The notes under the pieces are model-generated. The model worked only from the letters and a program-made list of their open reading frames with translations. It was not told the DNA's origin and did no database searches. 64,000 nt of DNA from Saccharomonospora amisosensis (GTDB lineage: Bacteria; Actinomycetota; Actinomycetes; Mycobacteriales; Pseudonocardiaceae): contig NZ_JAAOYM010000001.1 of assembly GCF_011761185.1 (NCBI RefSeq), forward strand, positions 186,001 to 250,000, in the 5' to 3' direction. Positions 57,341-64,000 of the stretch are shown here, one piece after another. A program made the translations under genes and the position numbers. Positions within the stretch are counted from its first letter, which is position 1, and every line of letters begins with the position of its first letter.

Positions 57341-58422
57341 TCCACTCCCGCTGGAGAAGGAGTCGCGCGGCGCTCGCCGTCATCAGTGCGGGCCTGGTGG
57401 CCGCCCTGGTCGCCGGATGCGGCGGCACGACGAAGGACTCCGCGTCCGAGGCCGACACCGGATCGGGCACGCAGCGGTCGGCCGACCCGAACGCCCCGAT
57501 CAAGGACGGGCTGAAGATCGCGTTCCTTCCGAAGGAGATCGACAACCCCTACGAGAACATCGTCGACGAGGGCGGTATCGAGGCGGTCACCGAACTCAAG
57601 GGCACCGGAAAGGAGGTCGGACCGTCCGACGCGTCGGCGTCCTCGCAGGTGTCATACATCAACACGCTGGTGCAGCAGAACCAGGACGCCATCGTCATCG
57701 CGGCCAACGACCCCAACGCCGTCGCGCCCGCGCTGAAGGACGCGATGGCCAAGGACATCGCGGTGGTCACCTACGACTCCGACGCCGCGGCCGACGCCCG
57801 CCAGGTTTTCGTCAACCAGGCCAACTCAGAGGACATCGGCCGCAAGCAGATTCAGCTGATCTCCGAGCAGATCGGTGGCAAGGGCAAGATCGCGATCCTG
57901 TCCGCGACCCCGAACGCGACGAACCAGAACACCTGGATCAAGTTCATGAAGGACGAACTGAAGAAGCCCGAGTACGCCGACATCGAACTGGTCAAGATCG
58001 CTTATGGCGACGATGACGACCAGAAGTCGTTCCAGGAGACCCAGGCGCTGCTGCGTTCGATCCCGGACCTGAAGGGCATCGTCTCGCCGACAACCGTCGG
58101 CATCTCGGCCGCGGCGCGCTACATCTCCTCCTCGCCGTACAAGGGCAAGGTGAAGCTCACCGGGCTGGGCACGCCCAACCAGATGCGGCAGTTCATCAAG
58201 GACGGCACGGTCGAGGCGTTCGCACTGTGGGATCCCAAGCAACTCGGCTACCTCGCGGGCTATGCCGCGGCGGCGCTGGCTTCAGGACAGATCAGCGGCG
58301 CGGAGGGCGAGACGTTGAAGGCGGGCAAGCTCGGGGAACGTGAGATCGGCAAGGACGGGGAGATCATCCTCGGCCCGCCGACCGTGTTCGACGCGGACAA
58401 CATCGACCAGTACGACTTCTAG
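57337..58422 (+). CDS. rhaS: Rhamnose-type sugar-binding lipoprotein
   Basis: 361 residues from ATG 57337. The lipoprotein signal ends in LVAGC near residue 28. A type-1 sugar-binding fold (RbsB/RhaS-like) follows: KIAFLPKEIDNPYENIVDEGGIEAVTELKGTGKEVGP, then DAIVIAANDPNAVAPALKDAM and LGTPNQMRQFIKDGTVEAFALWDPKQLGYLAGYAA. It resembles RhaS-type rhamnose binders, and the following catabolic genes support L-rhamnose as ligand. Confidence 0.92.
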   Translation: MIHSRWRRSRAALAVISAGLVAALVAGCGGTTKDSASEADTGSGTQRSADPNAPIKDGLKIAFLPKEIDNPYENIVDEGGIEAVTELKGTGKEVGPSDASASSQVSYINTLVQQNQDAIVIAANDPNAVAPALKDAMAKDIAVVTYDSDAAADARQVFVNQANSEDIGRKQIQLISEQIGGKGKIAILSATPNATNQNTWIKFMKDELKKPEYADIELVKIAYGDDDDQKSFQETQALLRSIPDLKGIVSPTTVGISAAARYISSSPYKGKVKLTGLGTPNQMRQFIKDGTVEAFALWDPKQLGYLAGYAAAALASGQISGAEGETLKAGKLGEREIGKDGEIILGPPTVFDADNIDQYDF

Positions 58423-58432
58423 TTCACCGAAG

Positions 58433-58465
58433 GGGTCGTGAGTGCTCGTGCAGCGCTCACGACCC
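58433..58465 (+). promoter_or_regulatory. Hairpin inside the rhamnose operon
   Basis: GGGTCGTGAGTGC (58433-58445) pairs with GCGCTCACGACCC (58453-58465), 13-bp arms with one G-T pair. Placed between the transporter and the catabolic genes, it could act as a processing site or partial attenuator that sets the higher level of the binding protein. Confidence 0.6.
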
Positions 58466-58481
58466 GCCGGGGAGGTTCGTG

Positions 58482-58808
58482 ATGCCCAGCGCGAGGCGGG
58501 TCTGCTTCCTGCTCAGGGTGAAGCCCGACCGGATGGCGGAGTACCGGCGGCGGCATGCCGAGGTCTGGCCCGAGATGCTCGACGCGCTGCGCGAGACCGG
58601 CTGGCACAACTACTCGCTGTTTCTCGCCGAAGACGGGCTGCTCGTCGGCTACTTCGAGACGCACGACCTCGAAGCGGCGCTCGAAGGTATGGCGGCCAGG
58701 GACGTCAACGCGAGGTGGCAGGCGGAGATGGCGCCGTTCTTCGAACGGCTCGACGGCCGTCCGGACGAGGGAATCGTGCCGTTGACAGAGGTTTTCCACC
58801 TCGACTGA
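58482..58808 (+). CDS. rhaM: L-rhamnose mutarotase
   Basis: 108 residues from ATG 58482, five bases after GGAGGT. The dimeric alpha/beta-barrel family is clear: [55 protein letters not shown]. The family's active-site His in RRHAEVWP and the Tyr/Trp residues are present. It converts between alpha and beta anomers of L-rhamnose, feeding the isomerase. Confidence 0.94.
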   Translation: MPSARRVCFLLRVKPDRMAEYRRRHAEVWPEMLDALRETGWHNYSLFLAEDGLLVGYFETHDLEAALEGMAARDVNARWQAEMAPFFERLDGRPDEGIVPLTEVFHLD

Positions 58809-58831
58809 CCACAATGCACAGAGAGGACCAC

Positions 58832-59998
58832 ATGTCCGACCACACCGCCGTCAAAGCGGCACTGCGGGCGCAGCACATCGAGACGCCGTCGTGGGCCTTC
58901 GGCAACTCGGGCACCCGGTTCAAGGTGTTCGCGCAGGAGGGTATCCCTCGCGACGCCTACGAGAAGATCGACGATGCCGCCACGGTGCACCGCTTCACCG
59001 GGGTAGCGCCGAGCGTGGCCGTGCACATCCCGTGGGACAAGGTCGCCGACTACGCCGACCTCGCCAGGTACGCGCGGGAGGCGGGCGTGCGCATCGGCGC
59101 GGTGAACCCGAACGTGTTCCAGGACGACGACTACCGCCTCGGCAGCGTGTGCAACCCCGACCCGGCGGTGCGCCGCAAAGCCGTTGATCACCTGCTGGAG
59201 TGCGTGGACATCATGGACGTCACGGGGTCGCGTGAGTTGTCGGTATGGCTGGCCGACGGGCTCAACTACCCGGGCCAGGACTCCATCGCCGACCGGCAGG
59301 CCAGGCTTGAGGAAGCGCTGGCGACGGTGTACGAACGGCTTGGCGAGCACCAGCGCATGCTGCTGGAATACAAGCTCTTCGAGCCCGCCTTCTACGCCAC
59401 CGACGTGCCCGACTGGGGCACCAGCTACGCGCACTGTCTCGAACTGGGCCCGAAGGCGCAGGTCCTCGTGGACACCGGGCACCACGCGCCTGGCACGAAC
59501 ATCGAGTTCATCGTGGCGTTCCTGCTGCGTAAGGGCAGGCTCGGCGGCTTTCACTTCAACTCCCGCTTCTACGCCGACGACGACCTGATGGTCGGCGCTG
59601 CCGACCCCTACCAGTTGTTCCGCATCATGGTCGAGATCGTGCTCGGCGGCGGGCTCGACGCGAGCGCGGGGGTGGCTTTCATGCTCGACCAGTGCCACAA
59701 CATCGAGCCGAAGATCCCGGCGCTGATCCGCTCGGTGCTGAACGTGCAGGAGGCCACGGCAAAGGCCCTGCTCGTGGACACCGACGCGTTGCGGACGGCG
59801 CAGCGGGAAGGCGATGTGCTGGGCGCCAACGCGGTGCTCGTCGACGCCTTTTCCACCGACGTGCGACCGCTGCTGGCCGAACTCAGGGAGGAGATGGGGC
59901 TCGACCCCGACCCGGTCGCGGCTTACCACCGCAGCGGTCACGCCGAGAAGATCCGCGCCGAGCGTGTCGGCGGCACCGCGGCCGGCTGGGGGGCGTGA
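58832..59998 (+). CDS. rhaI: L-rhamnose isomerase (RhaI, Pseudomonas stutzeri type)
   Basis: 388 residues from ATG 58832 with GAGAGG upstream; the longer open frame from 58442 is rejected. It has the TIM-barrel metal-dependent sugar-isomerase fold: [41 protein letters not shown] and [18 protein letters not shown] carry the metal-binding Glu, Asp and His residues. This is the type found in Gram-positives and P. stutzeri, distinct from E. coli RhaA. It turns L-rhamnose into L-rhamnulose. Confidence 0.93.
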   Translation: MSDHTAVKAALRAQHIETPSWAFGNSGTRFKVFAQEGIPRDAYEKIDDAATVHRFTGVAPSVAVHIPWDKVADYADLARYAREAGVRIGAVNPNVFQDDDYRLGSVCNPDPAVRRKAVDHLLECVDIMDVTGSRELSVWLADGLNYPGQDSIADRQARLEEALATVYERLGEHQRMLLEYKLFEPAFYATDVPDWGTSYAHCLELGPKAQVLVDTGHHAPGTNIEFIVAFLLRKGRLGGFHFNSRFYADDDLMVGAADPYQLFRIMVEIVLGGGLDASAGVAFMLDQCHNIEPKIPALIRSVLNVQEATAKALLVDTDALRTAQREGDVLGANAVLVDAFSTDVRPLLAELREEMGLDPDPVAAYHRSGHAEKIRAERVGGTAAGWGA

Positions 59999-60000
59999 AG

Positions 60001-62046
60001 GTGACCGAACCAACGCACCCTGCGGTGGCAGAACTCCTCGCCCGCTCGCACGAGCTGGGCTCCGACCGCCGAAACACCAACTACGCGGGTGGGAACGCCT
60101 CCGCGAAGGGCACCGACGTCGACCCCGCTACCGGCGCCGACGTGGAGCTGATGTGGGTCAAGGGTTCCGGCGGGGACCTCGGCACGCTCACCGAAGCGGG
60201 GCTGGCGGTGCTGCGGCTGGACCGGGTACGCGCACTCGTCGATCGCTACCCCGGACAGGATCGCGAGGACGAGATGGTCGCCGCGTTCGACTACTGCCTG
60301 CATGGCAAGGGCGGCGCGGCACCCAGCATCGACACGGCCATGCACGGGCTTGTCGACGCACCACACGTCGACCACCTGCATCCGGACTCCGGCATCGCGC
60401 TCGCCACCGCCGTGGACGGTGAGGAGCTGACGCGGGAGGTCTTCGGCGACCGCGTGGTGTGGGTCCCGTGGCGAAGGCCGGGCTTCCAACTCGGGCTGGA
60501 CATCGCCGCGATCAAACAGGCCAATCCCCACGCCATCGGTTGTGTCCTGGGCGGGCACGGCATCACGGCGTGGGGCGCGACCAGCGACGAGTGTAGACAG
60601 AACTCGCTGGACATCATCCGAACCGCGGAGGCCTACCTGGCCGAACACGGCGACCCCGAACCGTTCGGTGCCGTGCTGCCCGGGTACGAGCCGTTGCCCG
60701 AGGGCGAGCGTCGAAAGCGGGCCGCCGCGCTGTTCCCCGTGCTGCGTGGGCTGGCTTCCACCGACTCACCCCAGCTCGGCCATTTCACCGACAGCGGCGA
60801 GGTGCTGGAGTTCCTCTCCCGCACCAAACACCCGGAACTGGCCGCGCTCGGCACGTCGTGCCCGGACCACTTCCTGCGCACCAAGGTCGCACCGCTGGTC
60901 GTGGACCTGCCCGCGACCGCGCCGCTGGAGCGGGTGGTGGAGCGGGTCCGCGAGCTGCACGCCACCTACCGGGAGGACTACGCCGCCTACTACGACCGGC
61001 ATGCCACGCCGGGCTCCCCGCCGATGCGCGGGGCGGACCCGGCGATCGTGCTGGTTCCCGGCGTCGGGATGTTCAGTTTCGGCCGCGACAAGCAGACGGC
61101 GCGGGTCGCTGGCGAGTTCTACGTCAACGCCATCAATGTCATGCGCGGCGCCGAGTCGGTGTCGACGTACGCACCGATCCCGGAGTCCGAGAAGTTCCGC
61201 ATCGAGTACTGGGAGTTGGAGGAAGCCAAGCTGCGGCGGATGCCGAAACCCAAGCCGCTCGCCACGCGGGTCGCGCTCGTCACCGGGGGTGGCTCCGGGA
61301 TCGGCAAGGCCATCGCGCGGCGGCTCGCCGCCGAGGGTGCCTGTGTGGCCGTCGCCGATCGTGACGTGGCCGCGGCCGCCGAGGTCGCCGAGGGGATCGG
61401 CGGCCCGGACCTCGCGGTGCCGGTCGGCGTCGACGTCACCGACGAGGCCGCGATCGGCGAGGCGATGGCGGCCTGCACGCTGGCCTTCGGTGGGGTGGAC
61501 CTCGTGGTCAACAACGCCGGACTGTCGGTGTCCAAACCGTTGCTGGAGACCACCGCGAAGGACTGGGACCTGCAGCACGGCGTGATGGCGCGCGGCTCGT
61601 TCCTGGTCTCGCGAGAGGCCGCTCGCGTGATGATCGAACAGGGCCTCGGCGGCGACATCGTGTACATCGCCAGCAAGAACGGCGTGTTCGCCGGACCCAA
61701 CAACATCGCCTACGGCGCCACGAAGGCCGACCAGGCCCACCAGGTGCGGCTGCTCGCCGCCGAACTCGGCGAGCACGGCATCAGGGTCAACGGCGTCAAC
61801 CCCGACGGTGTGGTGCGTGGTTCGGGAATCTTCGCCTCCGGTTGGGGTGCCCAGCGTGCGGCCGTTTACGGCGTGCCGGAGTCGGAACTGGGCGCCTTCT
61901 ACGCCAAACGCACGCTGCTGGGCAGGGAGGTGCTGCCCGAGCACGTCGCGAACGCGGTGTTCGTGCTCACCTGCGGCGAGCTGTCGCACACGACGGGGCT
62001 GCACATCCCGGTCGACGCCGGGGTGGCGGCGGCCTTCCTGAGGTAG
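60001..62046 (+). CDS. Bifunctional rhamnulose-1-phosphate aldolase / short-chain dehydrogenase
   Basis: 681 residues from GTG 60001, three bases after the rhaI stop. The first half (about residues 1-400) is a class-II aldolase: SDRRNTNYAGGNASAKGTDV, and HVDHLHPDSGIALA with the zinc ligands. The second half (about 415-680) is a short-chain dehydrogenase with TGGGSGIGKAIARRLAAEG, NNAGLS and YGATKADQ. The pair splits L-rhamnulose-1-phosphate into dihydroxyacetone phosphate and L-lactaldehyde and then oxidises the latter to lactate, as in RhaEW of Bacillus. Activity of the SDR half is inferred from those homologues. Confidence 0.93.
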   Translation: MTEPTHPAVAELLARSHELGSDRRNTNYAGGNASAKGTDVDPATGADVELMWVKGSGGDLGTLTEAGLAVLRLDRVRALVDRYPGQDREDEMVAAFDYCLHGKGGAAPSIDTAMHGLVDAPHVDHLHPDSGIALATAVDGEELTREVFGDRVVWVPWRRPGFQLGLDIAAIKQANPHAIGCVLGGHGITAWGATSDECRQNSLDIIRTAEAYLAEHGDPEPFGAVLPGYEPLPEGERRKRAAALFPVLRGLASTDSPQLGHFTDSGEVLEFLSRTKHPELAALGTSCPDHFLRTKVAPLVVDLPATAPLERVVERVRELHATYREDYAAYYDRHATPGSPPMRGADPAIVLVPGVGMFSFGRDKQTARVAGEFYVNAINVMRGAESVSTYAPIPESEKFRIEYWELEEAKLRRMPKPKPLATRVALVTGGGSGIGKAIARRLAAEGACVAVADRDVAAAAEVAEGIGGPDLAVPVGVDVTDEAAIGEAMAACTLAFGGVDLVVNNAGLSVSKPLLETTAKDWDLQHGVMARGSFLVSREAARVMIEQGLGGDIVYIASKNGVFAGPNNIAYGATKADQAHQVRLLAAELGEHGIRVNGVNPDGVVRGSGIFASGWGAQRAAVYGVPESELGAFYAKRTLLGREVLPEHVANAVFVLTCGELSHTTGLHIPVDAGVAAAFLR

Positions 62047-62055
62047 GGAGTGACG

Positions 62056-63462
62056 ATGACGAACGGCAGGCGGCGACCGAGGGTCGGCCTGGTGGCCGGT
62101 GGGCTCGGCGCCTACTGGGACCAGTTTCCCGACCTGCTGCCGACGTTGCAGCGGTCGGCGGCCTACGTCAGCGAGCGCATCGCTTCCTTCGACGCCGAGA
62201 TAGTCGATGCCGGCTTCATCTCGGATGCGCAGGAAGGCGCCGTGGCGGCTGAGAAGCTGCGCACGGCGGGCTGCGATCTGATCGTCGGGTTCCTCACCAC
62301 GTACCTGACGGCAACGATGTTGCTGCCCGTCGCCCAGCGCAGCGGGGCACCGGTGCTGCTGATCAACCTGCAGCCCACCGAGTCGATGGACCACGCGAAC
62401 GTGGACACCGGGCAGTGGCTTGCCTACTGCGGGGCCTGCCCGCTGCCGGAGCTGGCCAACACCTTCCAAAGGGCTGGTGTCGAGTTTCGCAGCGTCTCCG
62501 GCTACCTGCGTGACGAGCGGGCATGGGCCAAGATCGAGCGGTGGGTCCGTGCGGCGGCGGTGCGTAAGGTGCTCAGGCACGGCCGCCACGGGTTGATGGG
62601 CCACCTGTACCCGGGGATGTACGACGTTTCGACCGATCTGACCATGGTCAGCGCGCACTTCGGTGGGCACATCGAGGTGCTGGAGTTCGACGACCTGCGC
62701 GTACGCGTCGAGCGGGTGAGCGACGCCGAGGTGGCGGCGAAGGTGGCAGAGGCCGAGTCGGTGTTCGAACTGGACTCCTCGGTGAACCGGTCGGACCTGG
62801 AGTGGGGTGCCAAGGTGGCGGTCGGCCTCGACCGGCTTGTCGCGGATTTCGAGCTGGACAGCCTCGCCTATTACCACCGTGGCCTCGGCGGCGAGATACA
62901 CGAGCGACTCGGCGCGGGCATGATCCTCGGCGCGAGCTTGCTCACCGCACGCGGTGTTCCGGCGGCGGGCGAATTCGAGTTGCGCACCAGTATCGCCATG
63001 CTGATCTTCGATGTACTCGGCGCGGGTGGCTCGTTCACCGAGTTGCAGGCGTTGGACTTCGCCCGTGGCCATGTCGAGATGGGCCACGACGGCCCAGCTC
63101 ACCTTTCCATCAGCTCGAAGCGGCCGCTGCTGCGCGGTCTTGGGGTGTACCACGGGAAGCGGGGCTGGGGTGTGTCGGTCGAGTTCGATGTCGCGCACGG
63201 GCCGGTGACGCTGCTGGGTGTCGGGCAGGACCGGCACGGGCGCTACTCGCTCATCGTGTCCGAAGGCGAGGTGGTGGACGGTCCGTTGATGCGTATCGGC
63301 AACACCACGAGCCGCGTCGATTTCGGCCGCGATCCGGGGGAGTGGACCGATGAGTGGTCGGCGAGTGGGGTCGCCCACCACTGGGCGCTCGGTATCGGCC
63401 ACCGCGCCTCCGAATTACGCGCCGTCGCCAGCCTGCTGGGCCTGCCCATGGTCACGGTGTAG
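62056..63462 (+). CDS. L-arabinose/L-fucose isomerase-like protein of unclear role
   Basis: 468 residues from ATG 62056; GTG 62050 is an alternative start. The fold of arabinose/fucose isomerases is seen: RRPRVGLVAGGLGAYWDQFPDLLPTLQRSA, LIVGFLTTYLTATMLLPVAQRSGAPVLLINLQPTE and HGRHGLMGHLYPGMYDVSTDLTMVSAHFG. No step of the known rhamnose pathway needs it, since rhaI already supplies the isomerase. It may act on a related deoxysugar such as L-fucose, or serve as a regulator or second isomerase. It lies 9 bases after the aldolase gene and 2 bases before rhaB, so it is coexpressed. Confidence 0.82.
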   Translation: MTNGRRRPRVGLVAGGLGAYWDQFPDLLPTLQRSAAYVSERIASFDAEIVDAGFISDAQEGAVAAEKLRTAGCDLIVGFLTTYLTATMLLPVAQRSGAPVLLINLQPTESMDHANVDTGQWLAYCGACPLPELANTFQRAGVEFRSVSGYLRDERAWAKIERWVRAAAVRKVLRHGRHGLMGHLYPGMYDVSTDLTMVSAHFGGHIEVLEFDDLRVRVERVSDAEVAAKVAEAESVFELDSSVNRSDLEWGAKVAVGLDRLVADFELDSLAYYHRGLGGEIHERLGAGMILGASLLTARGVPAAGEFELRTSIAMLIFDVLGAGGSFTELQALDFARGHVEMGHDGPAHLSISSKRPLLRGLGVYHGKRGWGVSVEFDVAHGPVTLLGVGQDRHGRYSLIVSEGEVVDGPLMRIGNTTSRVDFGRDPGEWTDEWSASGVAHHWALGIGHRASELRAVASLLGLPMVTV

Positions 63463-63464
63463 CT

Positions 63465-64000
63465 ATGCGGTCGTTCGTCGCCGTAGACCTTGGCGCCACC
63501 AGCGGCCGGGTAATGCTCGGCAGGGTCGGGCAGGCAACCGCAGCGGTGGAGCTGACACAGCTACGACGGTTCGCCACCGGCCCGAGGCAGCGGCCCGGAG
63601 GCGGCCTGCGCTGGGACGTCGAAGCCATGTACGGCGAGATCCTCGCCGGGTTGCGGCAGGCTCGGGCGGCAGAGCCGGTCTCGATCGGCATCGACTCGTG
63701 GGCCGTCGACTACGGCCTCATCGGAGCCGACGGAAAGCTTGACGGCGATGTGCGCTGCTACCGCGATCCTCGCACCGACGGCATGGCTGACAAGCTGCGC
63801 GAGTCGGTGTCCGACGAGCTGCTGTACCGCATCACCGGCCTGCAGTACCTGCCGTTCAACACCGTCTACCAGTTGCTGTCCGAACCGGCCGAGCGGCTCG
63901 AGGGCGCGACGATGCTGCTGCTGCCCGATCTGATCGCATACTGGCTGACCGGTGAGGTAGGCGCCGAGGTCACCAACGCGTCGACCACCGCGCTGCTCGA
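63465..64000 (+). CDS. rhaB: L-rhamnulokinase, cut by the right edge
   Basis: The first 178 residues are seen, from ATG 63465. The FGGY-kinase N-terminal domain is clear: FVAVDLGATSGRVMLGRV (phosphate loop), DSWAVDYGLIGADGKLDGDVRCYRDPRTDG and YRITGLQYLPFNTVYQLLSE. This matches rhamnulokinases, which phosphorylate L-rhamnulose at O1 before the aldolase step. The C-terminal half lies outside the window. Confidence 0.92.
   Translation, partial: MRSFVAVDLGATSGRVMLGRVGQATAAVELTQLRRFATGPRQRPGGGLRWDVEAMYGEILAGLRQARAAEPVSIGIDSWAVDYGLIGADGKLDGDVRCYRDPRTDGMADKLRESVSDELLYRITGLQYLPFNTVYQLLSEPAERLEGATMLLLPDLIAYWLTGEVGAEVTNASTTALL

Noticed and set aside
60766-63402. An 878-codon minus-strand frame over the rhamnose genes
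   Set aside because: Antisense shadow without motifs; the plus strand holds the aldolase/dehydrogenase and isomerase-like genes.

Overview
The window is high-GC actinobacterial DNA: GTG and even TTG starts, GGAGG ribosome sites, a glnX-glnH-pknG cluster, a Roadblock 'conservon', LGFP-repeat cell-wall proteins, an ECF41 sigma factor and a chromosomal pattern typical of filamentous actinomycetes. The mix fits the Pseudonocardiaceae (Amycolatopsis/Saccharomonospora-like) best; this placement is inference from gene content, not a phylogeny.

Left chromosomal part (1-36.8 kb). A partial acyl-CoA dehydrogenase is followed by a minus-strand conservon cvnA-B-C-D with a GAF-domain protein in the fifth position. 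Then come a PPOX-fold protein, a carboxymuconolactone-decarboxylase-type gene divergent from an ECF41 sigma factor (with a candidate ECF41 promoter between them), and a Tat-exported latex-clearing (Lcp) rubber oxygenase divergent from a TetR regulator. Further on are a polysaccharide deacetylase/MerR pair, a TetR-controlled ABC exporter with a metallo-beta-lactamase-fold hydrolase, a cupin, a lipoprotein plus PGRP amidase with LGFP repeats, a PemK/MazF-type toxin-antitoxin pair, a P450 lacking the ExxR arginine, a MarR/MMPL pair, a BlaI/M56 pair with two recognisable BlaI boxes over small membrane-protein genes, a fatty-acid desaturase, glnX-glnH-pknG, a metallophosphoesterase/thioesterase pair, an L,D-transpeptidase, and a cold-shock gene. 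This part ends with three tRNA genes (Glu, Asp, Phe).

Integrated element (36,845-45,230). A 46-bp direct repeat made of the 3' part of tRNA-Phe brackets about 8.3 kb carrying integrase, Xis-like protein, a long repeat-rich non-coding block, a RepA-like AAA ATPase, a second repeat array of the CAAGTGTCAC type, small DNA-binding proteins, a GntR repressor, a one-helix membrane protein, a class-IV aminotransferase and an HTH-SUMF1 fusion. Paired arm-type sites sit near both ends. No FtsK/TraB translocase is present, so it looks like a non-self-transferring, AICE-like or satellite-like element.

Right part (45.2-64 kb). Directly beyond attR is a 1202-residue membrane-anchored NACHT-type NTPase, a candidate defence gene, then a frameshifted acetyltransferase. 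An IclR regulator is divergent from a two-component styrene/indole-type flavin monooxygenase cassette (reductase, oxygenase, EthD). The window ends in an L-rhamnose operon: a LacI repressor with operator boxes, a sugar ABC importer, mutarotase, isomerase, fused aldolase/dehydrogenase, an arabinose/fucose-isomerase-like protein of unclear role, and rhamnulokinase cut by the right edge.
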